Shown here: one piece after another, positions 36,335 to 46,948 of the stretch
How the letters are laid out: each line of letters opens with the position of its first letter
How positions within the stretch are numbered: position 1 is the stretch's first letter
Source: Bacillota bacterium
GTDB taxonomy: Bacteria; Bacillota; Clostridia; Saccharofermentanales; Fastidiosipilaceae
Reading direction: 5' to 3'
Assembly (NCBI GenBank): GCA_030057555.1
Contig: JASGUU010000020.1
Location: 104,777-168,776 of the forward strand
DNA: 64,000 nucleotides
Notes under the pieces: model-generated
The model's database searches: none
What the model was told of the DNA's origin: nothing
What the model saw: the letters and a program-made list of their open reading frames with translations, nothing else
Position numbers and translations under genes: made by a program

Positions 36335-37167
36335 CGGCTTGTCTCCTTTCTCAGACGGCGGCGCCGCAGCTGCCGGAACAGGCCGCGGCCAAGGGCCGTA
36401 AGCCCGAGCCCCGCCACGCCGACGAGGACGACCGTCGCGCCCGGCTTCGTATCGAGATAGAACGAGGCTGCCAGCCCCGTCAGCATGTAGACGAGGCCGT
36501 AGAGCATGGCGAAGAGGCTGTTCTGGCGGTAGCTGCGGGCGATGAGCATGGCCGAGACAACCGGCAGAACCATCAGCGAGGAGACGACGAGGCTGCCGGC
36601 GAGGCGGGCGGCGATCGCCACCGCCAGGGCGGTGAGCAGGGTGAAGCCGATCTGGACGGCGCGTACGGGCACGCCGCTGAGGCCGGCCTGCTCGGCGTCG
36701 TAACCGATGAAGAAGAGCTCGCGGTAGAAGGCGAAGGAGACGAGGAGGACGATGGCGGTGACGGCTGCGACGAGGCGCAGTTCGGCCGGCTGGATCGCGA
36801 TGAGCGAGCCGAAGAGGTAGCTCTCAAAGTTGCCGGCGCCGCTGAAGCCGGAGAGGAGGCCGGCGACGCCAACGCCGAGCGACATGACGACCGCGAGGGC
36901 GAGTTCGGCATAGCGCGGCACCAGGGAGCGGATGAGCTCGATGGCGAGGGCAGCGATGACGGCGGTGAGCAGGGCGCCCAGGAGAGGCTGGAAGCCGGCA
37001 ACGAGGCCGATGGCGACACCGGCGAGCGAGGTGTGGGCGAGGGTGTCGCCGATCATGGAGAGGCGGCGGTAGACGACGACGGTGCCGATGGCCGCGAGCG
37101 CCACGGCGAGGAGACTGCCCGCGACGAGGGCACGGACCATGAAGCCGTACTGCAGAATCTCAGGCAT
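36331..37167 (-). CDS. znuB: Zinc-type ABC transporter permease (ZnuB family)
   Basis: This 278-residue integral membrane protein has about eight hydrophobic segments. The family motif RLSMIGDTLAHTSLAGVAIG lies at about residues 35-54, and LVVSSLMVLPVVSAMLIARSYRQN at about 200-223. ATG 37167 overlaps the stop of the ATPase gene and has GGAGG upstream. It imports zinc or manganese with the ATPase encoded directly upstream. No metal-binding lipoprotein (ZnuA) is encoded in this window. Confidence 0.9.
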   Translation of the reverse strand: MPEILQYGFMVRALVAGSLLAVALAAIGTVVVYRRLSMIGDTLAHTSLAGVAIGLVAGFQPLLGALLTAVIAALAIELIRSLVPRYAELALAVVMSLGVGVAGLLSGFSGAGNFESYLFGSLIAIQPAELRLVAAVTAIVLLVSFAFYRELFFIGYDAEQAGLSGVPVRAVQIGFTLLTALAVAIAARLAGSLVVSSLMVLPVVSAMLIARSYRQNSLFAMLYGLVYMLTGLAASFYLDTKPGATVVLVGVAGLGLTALGRGLFRQLRRRRLRKETSR

Positions 37168-38020
37168 GGCGGCCGCCTCCGTTCGGGAAGGCACGGTGGA
37201 TCATGAGGTCCCCGCCGAAGATCCGCCGCACCTCGGCGTCGCTCAGGGGATTCGCGGCATCGTGTTCGAAGAAGCCATCGAGGCCGAGGCAGAGCAGGCG
37301 GTCGGTGCGCGCCGTGATCATGGAGACATCGTGGGAGACGAGGAGGACGGTGAGCCCCTCGTCGCGGGCCAGGCGCTCGAGGAGTTCCTCGAGGCTGCGG
37401 CTCGTCGGCTGGTCAATCCCGCTCGTCGGTTCGTCGAGGATCAGCAGCTCGGGGCGGGCAACGAGGGCGCGGGCGATGTGCAGGCGCTGCAGCTGGCCGC
37501 CCGAGAGCTCGCCGGCGAGGCGTCTTTCCTGGCCGCCGAGGCCAACGCGTTGGAGTGCTTCGGAGACGCGGCGGCGCCCCTCCCTGCCCGCCAGGCCAAA
37601 GTGTCCGGTCTCGGCATAGAAGTTCGCGGCAACCACCTCGGCCGCCGTCGCCGGGAAGCTCGGGTTCCAGTCCGGCAGGCGCTGGGCCACGTAGCCGATG
37701 CCGTGCCGCCCGCCGCGGCGTGTCGCATTCCTGTCTCCCTGTCCGAGATAGTAGTGAATCGTCCCCTCCAGCGGTTCCAGCAGGCCGAGCAGGAGGCGTA
37801 CGAGGGTGCTCTTCCCGGTGCCGTTGGCTCCGATGAGCCCGGCGAAGTCCCCCCGGTGCAGGTGGAAGCTGACATTTTCGAGAACCGGTCTCTGCCCGGG
37901 ATAGGCAAAGCTCAGATTCTCCACCTCCAGTACCACCGGCGCTTCACTTCCGTCCGGCGGCGACTGATTCTCGGGACAGTGAACGCAGGGCTGTCCCTGC
38001 GGGCGAATTCGTGTTTTCAT
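37160..38020 (-). CDS. znuC: Zinc-type ABC transporter ATPase (ZnuC family)
   Basis: This 286-residue ATPase has Walker A GANGTGKST at 64-72, signature LSGGQLQRL, Walker B LLILDEPTSGID and switch His LLVSHD. The N-terminus holds a CVHC pair (12-15), as often seen in Gram-positive ZnuC proteins and possibly metal binding. It is the first gene of znuC-znuB-zur. The region directly upstream has the imperfect palindrome TTTGC-N9-GCAAA at 38050-38068, a possible Zur site though not a known consensus. Confidence 0.92.
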   Translation of the reverse strand: MKTRIRPQGQPCVHCPENQSPPDGSEAPVVLEVENLSFAYPGQRPVLENVSFHLHRGDFAGLIGANGTGKSTLVRLLLGLLEPLEGTIHYYLGQGDRNATRRGGRHGIGYVAQRLPDWNPSFPATAAEVVAANFYAETGHFGLAGREGRRRVSEALQRVGLGGQERRLAGELSGGQLQRLHIARALVARPELLILDEPTSGIDQPTSRSLEELLERLARDEGLTVLLVSHDVSMITARTDRLLCLGLDGFFEHDAANPLSDAEVRRIFGGDLMIHRAFPNGGGRHA

Positions 38021-38435
38021 GTCGCTCAGTCTGCTACATCACTCTCCTGTTTGCAAGCCATTCGCAAAGAGGGGGCGGATGCGGGGTTTTGGCAGTGTCT
38101 GCGTGCTGTCCCGGGCGCCGCTTCCCTTCTGCCGTGTCACTTTTTCGAGTTGTGTCACTTTTACTGCATAATTATTCATCAAAGTGAATATGCAGGTAGA
38201 AATATGCATGGTCCTGTATATTTATGCGTTCTTATGATCACAACTCCATTTTTTGGCAATTTCCGGTCGCCGATACCTGCCACATGCAGGAAACGCTTCC
38301 CTCTCTATTCCCGGACTCGCAGCGCCACTGCCATTTCACCTGCTTACCGGCAGGGGGACCGCTCCGGCCTCCCGCCTGAGACACAGACCGGCTTGTCGCG
38401 CTTCGCGGCAGGGCGTCGATATCCAGTCCCGGACA
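38021..38435. other. Intergenic region between znuC and the dehydrogenase gene
   Basis: 415 bp, no convincing gene. It contains TTTGC-N9-GCAAA (38050-38068) next to znuC and an imperfect inverted repeat TGCATA...TTCA / TGAATATGCA at 38165-38194, within an AT-rich patch that resembles an ArgR half-box. Confidence 0.5.
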
Positions 38436-39398
38436 CTACCAATTGAATATGACTCCTACAGCGGTCGGATCCCAGGTAAGTATCCTGCGCTCATATACCG
38501 CAATGATATCGGCGCTGTCGCAACGGTCGGTAATGAGGGGGGCGAGATTGATTTTTCGGCGTTCCAGCAGCTGATAGAAGATGCGAAGGTCATCCAGACG
38601 CGTCCAGCGTCCGGGGGACCGGTCATGAGCGGGCACGGTATTGACGTGGGCGCCAATGAGCGACAGCCCTTTCCTGTGGACATCCCGGTATACATTGATC
38701 CTGCAGTCCCCCCGGGTGCTGCCCAGCAGCACCACCCGCCCGTTTGGGGCGGCCATGTCCAGCGCACTCGGGACGGCGTCGGGGAAGCCGGTGGCATCGA
38801 CCACGACATCCATGCTGGCAGCAGGCACCCCGGCGCAGCCGACAACTGTGGTGCAGGCCACACAAAGGCGGGCCAGCTCCAGCCGGTTCGAGGCTTTGTC
38901 TATCGCCAGCAGCGGCCAGGCACCGGCGGCTGCGGCGATCTGCAGAGCCACCTGGCCAACCGGACCCATGCCGATCACGGCACAGCTTTCGCCCAGTTCC
39001 AGGCGGGCTTTGCGCACACCCTGCATGGCAATCAGCCCCAGCGCTCCAAAGGCAGCCTGTTCATCATCCACAGCATCAGGTACCTGGACCAGACTGTCAT
39101 CGGGCTGCACATCATGGCTCTGATGAGTCGAGTGGAAGCCGGCCACCCTGTCTCCCGGTCTGAATGCGGTCACAGCCGGACCCGTCTCCAGCACCTGTGA
39201 AACAGCCGAATAGCCGCTTTTAATGGGGTAGTTGTCAGGGGTATTCGCCAGACCCAGAATATAGGCGCGTTCCGTGCCGGGACTCACCAGAGACTTGAGC
39301 ACCTTAAGCAATACACCGTGGTCTCCCAGTTCAGGCAGTTTCCGAGGCACCATCTCTATCCTGCCTCTGCCTGTCACCATCAACATGCGTGTCTCCAT
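38436..39398 (-). CDS. Medium-chain dehydrogenase/reductase without the usual zinc ligands
   Basis: This 320-residue MDR protein has a C-terminal nucleotide-binding domain with GMGPVGQVALQIAAAAGAWPLLAIDKASNRLELA. In typical zinc dehydrogenases a Cys sits in the N-terminal catalytic loop; here that place reads SLVSPGTERAYI, as in the SxGTE subgroup of bacterial MDR proteins (bi-domain oxidoreductase relatives). So the catalytic zinc is probably absent. The substrate is unknown; sugar or cyclitol oxidation is plausible from the subgroup. ATG 39398 is the start with GGGAGG about 7 nt upstream. Monocistronic. Confidence 0.85.
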   Translation of the reverse strand: METRMLMVTGRGRIEMVPRKLPELGDHGVLLKVLKSLVSPGTERAYILGLANTPDNYPIKSGYSAVSQVLETGPAVTAFRPGDRVAGFHSTHQSHDVQPDDSLVQVPDAVDDEQAAFGALGLIAMQGVRKARLELGESCAVIGMGPVGQVALQIAAAAGAWPLLAIDKASNRLELARLCVACTTVVGCAGVPAASMDVVVDATGFPDAVPSALDMAAPNGRVVLLGSTRGDCRINVYRDVHRKGLSLIGAHVNTVPAHDRSPGRWTRLDDLRIFYQLLERRKINLAPLITDRCDSADIIAVYERRILTWDPTAVGVIFNW

Positions 39399-39920
39399 TG
39401 CCATGCCCTCCCATCGTTGTTCGCGTTGCGGCATGTAGTACAAATAGTTTCCTAATAATAGCCCTTCAATCTGTACGTTTTGGGATCATCTCCGACATTT
39501 CCTGTGTCTCTGTCACTGTTCGTCTACTGTTCCTGGCCCTCCCAACTGGCAGCTGTCCCTGTCTTTGTATTCCGCAGGTGGTAGCTCTGACAGTTTGCTT
39601 TCCATATTCACTTGCACTCATAAAACTGACGATTCCACCATGTTCAGGTTCGGCGCGTAAGCATCGGTCTTTCAAAAAGAAGTAAATACGATAGGGCATG
39701 AGCGCCACTCTTACGTAAAAGCGACGGCAAAGTGGATTACGTAATCTTCATCCCTGCTGTTCATACACGGAAGAATGATCGCTCTACTTGTCTACAGGCT
39801 TCTGACGGTCTGCGTCTTTCTGTCACCAGCACATGGTTCCGTGGCAGAATATCCGTGTATAGAACACTTCCTGCTTCTCCGTGCAGCTGCTTGGGACTAT
39901 GTCGGGATCACTCTGATGCG

Positions 39921-40110
39921 TCATTGTGGCCAGCGATCGGGGTTTGTGCACGGTTTCGCGGGCGCAAACGGTCTTTGTTGGCCACCCCTGGCCAATTTTT
40001 CCGTTCCTGCCCCGATTCCGGGGCACCAGCGCATTTTTTGTCCACCTCTGATCAAAAATCGGAGCCCCTGCCCGATTCCGCGGGCACAAATAGCTATTTT
40101 GGGCCAAGCC
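39921..40110. repeat. Tandem degenerate ~60-bp intergenic repeat, three units
   Basis: Units begin near 39921, 39981 and 40041. Each has GGCC-type arms, then TTCCGTTCCTGCCCCGATTCC with a small hairpin (TGCCCC 40008-40013 with GGGGCA 40020-40025; TGCCC 40069-40073 with GGGCA 40082-40086), then CACC and a T tract (ATTTTTTGTCCACC). The same sequence recurs at 54073-54160. Confidence 0.75.
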
Positions 40111-40227
40111 CTCCCAGGCACCACAGTAAGTGTCGCCCGCTCAACTGCTTCCTATCAACGTATGTGCCGCCGTTTTTGATGAGAAAGAGAAAGCGACGGT
40201 GCAGACCGCCAATTGGAGGCAAGAAAG

Positions 40228-40312
40228 ATGGTCAAATCTCCTTTTCTGCCCTGTTCCGGGAAGCCAGCCCAGTTTTCGTCCACCCCCCGGCCAGAGCTTC
40301 CGCTCCTGCTCA
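40228..40312. repeat. Further degenerate copy of the ~60-bp repeat
   Basis: Aligns with the unit at 39981 over TGGTCAAAT, then CTGCCCTGTTCCGGGAAGCC, AGTTTTCGTCCACCC and CTTCCGCTCCTGCT. More diverged than the tandem copies. Confidence 0.55.
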
Positions 40313-40434
40313 TAACACCATCTGCAGCAGCTAATAACTCTGGAACGTTGAAGACCCCGGACTGTCGCAGCTAATCATTATGGGAACAGTGAATCGGACA
40401 TGAACCGGACAGGCTGATGTTAACAAGAATGTCA

Positions 40435-40462
40435 TTGATGCCTTACTTCATTTGTCTACAAT
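40435..40462 (+). promoter_or_regulatory. Promoter of the Thr-rich lipoprotein gene
   Basis: TTGATG (40435-40440), 16-bp spacer, TACAAT (40457-40462), about 28 bp before the ATG at 40491. Confidence 0.6.
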
Positions 40463-40490
40463 TCTTGATTGGTTTTAGCAAAGGAGAAAG

Positions 40491-41363
40491 ATGCACATGA
40501 AGAGAATCCATCTGCTGCTGTCACTTGCTCTGGCTCTGATACCACTCGTCTCATGCTCGGGCCAGACCGGAACGACGGCTGGCAGCACAACGGCTACCAT
40601 CAACAATGAGACAGAGGCAACGACAGAAGCGGCCACGGTCCAGACCACCACCGAAGAAAGCACTACCAAAGAGACCACCGCAGAGACGACAACCAAAGAA
40701 AGCACCACGAAGAGCACCACGTTGCCGACTGAAACAACAGCGTCTGACAGCAGCAAAACAACGACAGAGGCCCGTACCGGGGAGACTGATTCCAGCGCGA
40801 CCGTCACTGCCGAGGACATGGAAAATGCTGCGAAGCTGGGCGATTGGGTTGGCACACGGCTGAACGGAAAGGACATGGAGCTGGGCAGCATCCGCTATGC
40901 CATCACCAGCATCACCGACGATCAGGCTGCCATCCTGGCCATGATCGAAGACTACAACGCGAAGGATGAAAACTACCGGAAGGTAAAAGCGGAAGTCCCT
41001 GCAAACTGCTCTCTGCGTGCCTGTGAATACGAAGTTGTTTACGAAGAGGGCTTCCCCGGTTATGGCGACGATGGCAACGTCATATACACACCGGCCCTGT
41101 CGTTTGGCATTGCCTCGGAATCGGGCGGTGGACTGGATACCTCGGACGGCTTATCCTACATCGGACTGAGTGCCACAGACATTTCCACAAAGGTCGACCA
41201 GCATCTGACCGGCGAAGTCTACAGGGGCCTCATGATCTACATGATTCCTGACAATGCCTGCGAACAGTACTACATCACACTTTCCTACAGCGACAGGGAT
41301 GATAAGGGAAATGCCCTGACCATCTACACCTATGTGCTGACCAAGGAGATCGTGGTCAAATAG
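40491..41363 (+). CDS. Thr/Glu-rich lipoprotein of unknown function
   Basis: This 290-residue protein has a basic signal peptide and lipobox LVSCSG. About 75 residues of TTTEE/ETTAET-type linker follow, and then a C-terminal domain of about 180 residues (from EDMENAAKLGDWV) of no family I know. The linker differs in composition from the TEAPE linkers elsewhere but plays the same part of standing off the domain. The start may be ATG 40491 or 40497; AGGAG precedes both. Monocistronic with its own promoter and terminator. The C-terminal domain has paired Cys (NCSLRAC) that might form a disulfide. Confidence 0.8.
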   Translation: MHMKRIHLLLSLALALIPLVSCSGQTGTTAGSTTATINNETEATTEAATVQTTTEESTTKETTAETTTKESTTKSTTLPTETTASDSSKTTTEARTGETDSSATVTAEDMENAAKLGDWVGTRLNGKDMELGSIRYAITSITDDQAAILAMIEDYNAKDENYRKVKAEVPANCSLRACEYEVVYEEGFPGYGDDGNVIYTPALSFGIASESGGGLDTSDGLSYIGLSATDISTKVDQHLTGEVYRGLMIYMIPDNACEQYYITLSYSDRDDKGNALTIYTYVLTKEIVVK

Positions 41364-41394
41364 TACCCGGCAGCGAAATCAGGCACAGCACCAT

Positions 41395-41426
41395 AAAAAG
41401 CCAGCCTCTCCTCGGGCTGGCTTTTT
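41395..41426. terminator. Bidirectional terminator between the lipoprotein gene and accDA
   Basis: Perfect 12-bp stem (41395-41406 with 41415-41426), 8-nt loop, five A on one side and five T on the other, so it can serve both converging transcripts. Confidence 0.92.
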
Positions 41427-41487
41427 CGCGCATATGGCCGGTCAGGGGCTCTGCTTCCCGCTTTTTGATACTCTTCTCTACTCTGGC

Positions 41488-43304
41488 CTATTCAGTCTGG
41501 CGACCCTCCGCATACTCCCCCAGTCGGCGGAAGCGCTCATAACGCCGGGACTGCAGCTCTTCTCCGGAGAATGCTTCAAGTTCGGCGAGGCTGTCGAGAA
41601 AGTAGCGCTTGATGCGGCGGGCGACGAGCTCCGGATCGCTGCCGGCGCCGTCTTCGGGCTCGGCGAGGATCTCGTCACAGACGCCGAAACGCCGCAGGTC
41701 AAAGGCGGTGATGGCACTGCTGTCGGCCGCCTCTTCTTCGCGCGAGGCGTCCTTCCAGAGCAGCGAGGCAAAGCCACGCGGCGAGATAACCGAATAGGTG
41801 GCGTTCGAGAGCATCGCGAGGCGATCGCTGACGGCGATGGCGAGGGCGCCGCCGGAACCGCCTTCCCCGGTGACGACGGAGACCACCGGTACCTCGAGCC
41901 GCATCATCTCCATCAGGTTGACGGCGATGGCCTCACCCTGACCGCGCTCCTCGGCGCCGACGCCGCAGTAGGCACCGGGTGTGTCGATAAAGGTGATGAT
42001 GGGGCGGCCGACGCGGGCGGCTTCCTTCATGAGGCGCAGGGCTTTCCGGTAGCCTTCGGGATGAGGCATGCCAAAGTGAAAGCGCTGGTTTTCAGCGAGG
42101 TCGCTGCCCTTCTGCGTGGCGATCACGGTGACGGGCCGCCCGTCCAGCAGGGCGAGACCGCCCCAGACCGCCTCGTCTTCGCCGAAGCGGCGGTCGCCTT
42201 TGAGCTCCAGCAGATCGTCAAAGATCAGCTCGAGCCAGAGAGAGGCAGTCGGGCGCCCCTTCTGCCTGATCTGGGCCAGACATTCCGAGCCCGTACGCTC
42301 AATCGGGGCCGTCTGCATCTCCTCGTCGCCGGCGGCGGGGACAGCGTCGCCCGGGAGAGAAGAAACAGGTCCCCTGTGCCAGAGCAGCAGCTTCTCGAGG
42401 ACCTGGCGCAGCTCATGGCGGTTGACGATCATATCCAGGAAGCCATGGTCGCGCAGGAACTCGGCGCGCTGGAAATCCTCGGGCAGCTTCTCGGCTATGG
42501 TGCCCTCGATGACACGGCGGCCGGCAAAGCCAATCAGGGTGCCGGGCTCGGAGATCATGTAGTCGCCGAGGCTGGCAAAGCTCGCGGTCACGCCGCCCGT
42601 GGTCGGGTCGGTGAGAACGGCGATGTAGAGCAGGCCGGCGTCGCGGTGACGGCCGCGGGCGGCGGAGGTCTTGGCCATCTGCATCAAAGAGAGGATGCCC
42701 TCCTGCATGCGGGCACCGCCCGATACCGTGAAGAGAATGACAGGCTCCCGGGCCGCCGTCGCACGCTCGAAGAGGCGGGTGATCTTCTCCCCCACTGCCG
42801 AGCCCATCGAGCCCATCAGAAAGCGCGAGTCCATGGCGCCGATATGGCAGGGCAGGCCGCCGATGGTGGCGCGGCCGGTCACCACCGCCTCGGTGAGACC
42901 GGTGCGCCGCCGCAGCTGGGCGAGACGCTCGAGATAACCGTCGAAACCTATGGGATCGACAGAGCTGAGCCCGCGGTCGTGTTCGACAAAGCTGTCGGCA
43001 TCGACAACCAGGGCGATGCGCTCGGGGGCGCCGATGCGGAAGTGGTGATTGCAGTGCTGGCAGACCGAAGCGTTGGCATGGAATTCGTCTCTGAACATGA
43101 TGCCGTTGCAGGCCGGGCACTTGATCCAGAGATCGTCGGGGATCGGCTGGCGGTAGGCATAGGGCCGGGCCGGCAGGACGGGCGCGCTGCCGCCATCGGC
43201 ATCGTCCGTCGTTTCGGAGCCCTGGCGCTGGACGCGCGTCTCAAGGCGCTCGAAAGCCTCCCGCTCATGGTCAACACGGCGACGCAGACGCTCGCGCAGG
43301 TGAT

Positions 43305-43311
<7 letters not shown>
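41488..43311 (-). CDS. accDA: Acetyl-CoA carboxylase carboxyltransferase, fused beta (AccD) and alpha (AccA)
   Basis: This 607-residue protein is an AccD half (residues 1 to about 320) with a zinc finger, C65, C68, C84 and C87, followed by an AccA half (from about 325; RQKGRPTASLWLELIFDDLLELKGDRRFGED, then HFGMPHPEGYRKALRLM). In most bacteria these are two genes. The fusion carries out the biotin-dependent carboxyl transfer to acetyl-CoA, giving malonyl-CoA. The ATG at 43311 overlaps the accC stop by 7 bp. An extended frame to 43461 is inside accC and is rejected. It ends the fab operon. Confidence 0.94.
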
Positions 43312-44686
<1,375 letters not shown>

Positions 44687-44687
<1 letters not shown>

Positions 44688-45127
44688 CAGGCCTGCTCCT
44701 CCGCGTCGCCGACGACAAAGGTCAGTTCACAGCCCGCCACGACTTCACCGCCGACACGGGCCTCGCCCACGCCGCTGCCAACCGGACCGCGGGCGCGCGT
44801 CAGGCGCAGCGAGAGCTCGAGCTCGTCGCCGGGGATGACCTTCCGGCGGAAGCGGACCTTGTCGATGCGGCCGAAGTAGGCGATGCGGCCGCGGTTTTCG
44901 GGCTTTGACAGCACCAGCACGGCGCCTGTCTGTGCGATCGCCTCGACGATCAGGACACCCGGCAGCACCGGCTCCTGAGGGAAGTGACCGCGAAAGACAT
45001 CGAGGTCCGGACGCACATAAAAGTGCCCGGTCACCTCGTTCTCGTCCATCCGGCTGATGCTGTCCACCAGCAGGAAGGGATCACGGTGAGGCAGTATGGC
45101 CTCGATCTGACTGCGGTCGAGCAGCAT
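44687..45127 (-). CDS. fabZ: 3-hydroxyacyl-[ACP] dehydratase
   Basis: This 146-residue protein has FabZ features: ILPHRDPFLLVDSI at the N-terminus, FRGHFPQEPVLPGVLIVEAIAQTG with catalytic His48 and Glu62, and a basic strand (FGRIDKVRFRRKVIPGDELEL). It dehydrates 3-hydroxyacyl-ACP during chain elongation. The ATG at 45127 follows GGGGGAG by 6 nt; the longer frame to 45208 overlaps accB and is rejected. Confidence 0.96.
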
Positions 45128-45140
45128 GGCGACTCCCCCT

Positions 45141-45611
45141 TCAGCTCTCCGGCCGGACGACACGGAAGAGCTTCTGACCGAATTCAACGCGCTCGCCGTT
45201 GCGGACATAGATTTCCGCGATCTCCCCGGCTGCGGTCGAGGTCACCTCGTTCATCAGCTTCATGGCTTCAATGATGCAGAGCACGTCTCCCTCTGCCACC
45301 TGTTCTCCGAGTGCCACAAAGGGATCGGACTCGGGCGAGGGCGCGGCAAAGAAGATACCGACAACCGGCGCCGTCACGATCTCATCCGACACCCCGCTTT
45401 CGGCCGTCACGGCCGCGCCGGCCGGCGCTGCGGCTGTGGCTGCTGGCGCAGGCGGGGCCGGCGCCGCGGCCATGTCGGTCTGGCGCTCCCCGGAACCACG
45501 GCTGAGGCGCAGTTTCCAGCCGTCCTTTCCGCCGTCACGCAGCAGGACTTCGCTGATGTCGTTTCTGCGCATGGCCTCCATCAGCCGTACGATGCTTTCC
45601 TCATCCAGCAT
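45141..45611 (-). CDS. accB: Biotin carboxyl carrier protein of acetyl-CoA carboxylase
   Basis: This 156-residue protein has an N-terminal helical region, an Ala/Pro-rich flexible linker (PAPPAPAATAAAP, about 51-63) and a biotinyl domain with EAMKLM. The biotinylated Lys is at residue 118. It carries carboxyl from AccC to AccDA. The start is ATG 45611 (after GGGGAGGG) or the ATG at 45641 that overlaps the fabF end; the first fits the family better. Confidence 0.93.
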   Translation of the reverse strand: MLDEESIVRLMEAMRRNDISEVLLRDGGKDGWKLRLSRGSGERQTDMAAAPAPPAPAATAAAPAGAAVTAESGVSDEIVTAPVVGIFFAAPSPESDPFVALGEQVAEGDVLCIIEAMKLMNEVTSTAAGEIAEIYVRNGERVEFGQKLFRVVRPES

Positions 45612-45643
45612 GGGTCTTTTTCCCTCCCCGCCCATAGTCATGC

Positions 45644-46924
45644 TCAGGCCTCCGCTCTCTTCAGCAGCAGGCTGGCGTTATGTCCACCGAAGCCCAGGCT
45701 GTTCGAGAGCGCCGCACACACATGAGCCTCACGCGCCCCTCCGGTCACGTAGTCCAGATCGCAGTCGGGATCCGCTGTCCGATAGCCGACGGTCGGCGGT
45801 ATCAGGCCGTGGCGCAGAACCTCCACCAGAATCGCGGCCTCAACCGCACCGGCGGCGCCGAGAAGATGTCCCATCATCGACTTTGTGGAACTGACCGGCA
45901 CTTCGTAGGCGCGGTCGCCGAAGAGGCGTTTCAGGGCCAGTGTCTCAACGCGGTCGTTCAGCGGCGTGCTGGTGCCGTGAGCGTTGACATAGTCTATGTC
46001 CTCGGGTGCGAGACCCGCCTCGGCAATCGCATGGCGCATCGCACCGAGCGCTCCCTCGCCCTCCGGATCCGGCGCCGTCATGTGATAGGCATCTCCGGTC
46101 GCCCCATATCCTCCGATCTCCGCCAGAATCGTGGCGCCACGCGCCTCGGCGTGCTCGAGCGACTCGAGCACCAGAATACCGGCGCCCTCGCCGATGACAA
46201 AGCCGCTGCGTTCGGCATCGAAGGGAATCGACGCCCGCTCGACATCGGTAGCCGTGGTCAGTGCGGTCATGTTGGAGAAACCGGCCACCGCCACACGGCA
46301 GATCGGCGCCTCCGAACCGCCGGCGATACAGGCATCGAGATAGCCATGACGGATCTTCCGCCAGGCCTCGCCGATGGCATGCGAACCCGAGGCGCAGGCG
46401 GTCGTGATATCCATGTTGTCGCCGCGGGCACCGTACTTCATGGAGATCAGACCCGCGGCCATGTTGCCGATCATCATGGGGATGAAGAGCGGCGAGACCC
46501 CGCGCGGACCGCGCGCACCGAGGTTCAGCACCTCGGTCTGGAAGGTCTCCACGCCGCCGATGCCGCTGGCTACGATAACGCCGACGCGGAAACTCTCCTC
46601 GGGAGCGATTTCAAGCTTTGCCTGTTCGATCGCCTCCGCCGCCGCCAGCAGGGCGAAATGACTGTAGCGATCCATGCGCCGGGCCTCGCGGTGGTCAAAA
46701 TAATCACGGGGATTAAAGTTCTTCACCTCGGCCGCAAAGGGACAGCGCTGGTCGGAGGCATCAAAGAGCGTGATCGGCCCGATACCGTGACGGCCGGCTA
46801 CGAGCTCCCGCCAGCTGTTCTCAACGCCCATGCCGAGGGGCGTCACCATTCCGGTTCCGGTCACCACGACGCGGTGCAGGGTCGTGCCCGGCCGCCCCTC
46901 GGGGCGATTGCCATCTTTTGTCAT
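45644..46924 (-). CDS. fabF: Beta-ketoacyl-ACP synthase II
   Basis: This 426-residue condensing enzyme has Cys177 in TTACASGSHAIG, His316 in NAHGTSTPLND and His353 in SMMGHLLGAAGAVE, the C-H-H triad of FabF/FabB. It condenses malonyl-ACP with acyl-ACP. The N-terminal 15 residues are longer than usual. It is in operon order after fabG. Confidence 0.97.
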   Translation of the reverse strand: MTKDGNRPEGRPGTTLHRVVVTGTGMVTPLGMGVENSWRELVAGRHGIGPITLFDASDQRCPFAAEVKNFNPRDYFDHREARRMDRYSHFALLAAAEAIEQAKLEIAPEESFRVGVIVASGIGGVETFQTEVLNLGARGPRGVSPLFIPMMIGNMAAGLISMKYGARGDNMDITTACASGSHAIGEAWRKIRHGYLDACIAGGSEAPICRVAVAGFSNMTALTTATDVERASIPFDAERSGFVIGEGAGILVLESLEHAEARGATILAEIGGYGATGDAYHMTAPDPEGEGALGAMRHAIAEAGLAPEDIDYVNAHGTSTPLNDRVETLALKRLFGDRAYEVPVSSTKSMMGHLLGAAGAVEAAILVEVLRHGLIPPTVGYRTADPDCDLDYVTGGAREAHVCAALSNSLGFGGHNASLLLKRAEA

Positions 46925-46948
46925 CCTGGAATTCTCCTTCGCCCGGGC

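Larger units (their letters stand above)
39399..40490. other. 1.1-kb stretch without a real gene, containing dispersed repeats
   Basis: No open frame here has both a start site and family similarity. The stretch carries degenerate ~60-bp repeats (39921-40110 and 40228-40312, listed separately) and the promoter of the next lipoprotein. Confidence 0.6.

Noticed and set aside
39823..40124. Minus-strand peptides with repeated PRNRGRNG-like text
   Set aside because: These are translations of the intergenic 60-bp repeat, without a ribosome site. The repeat itself is reported.
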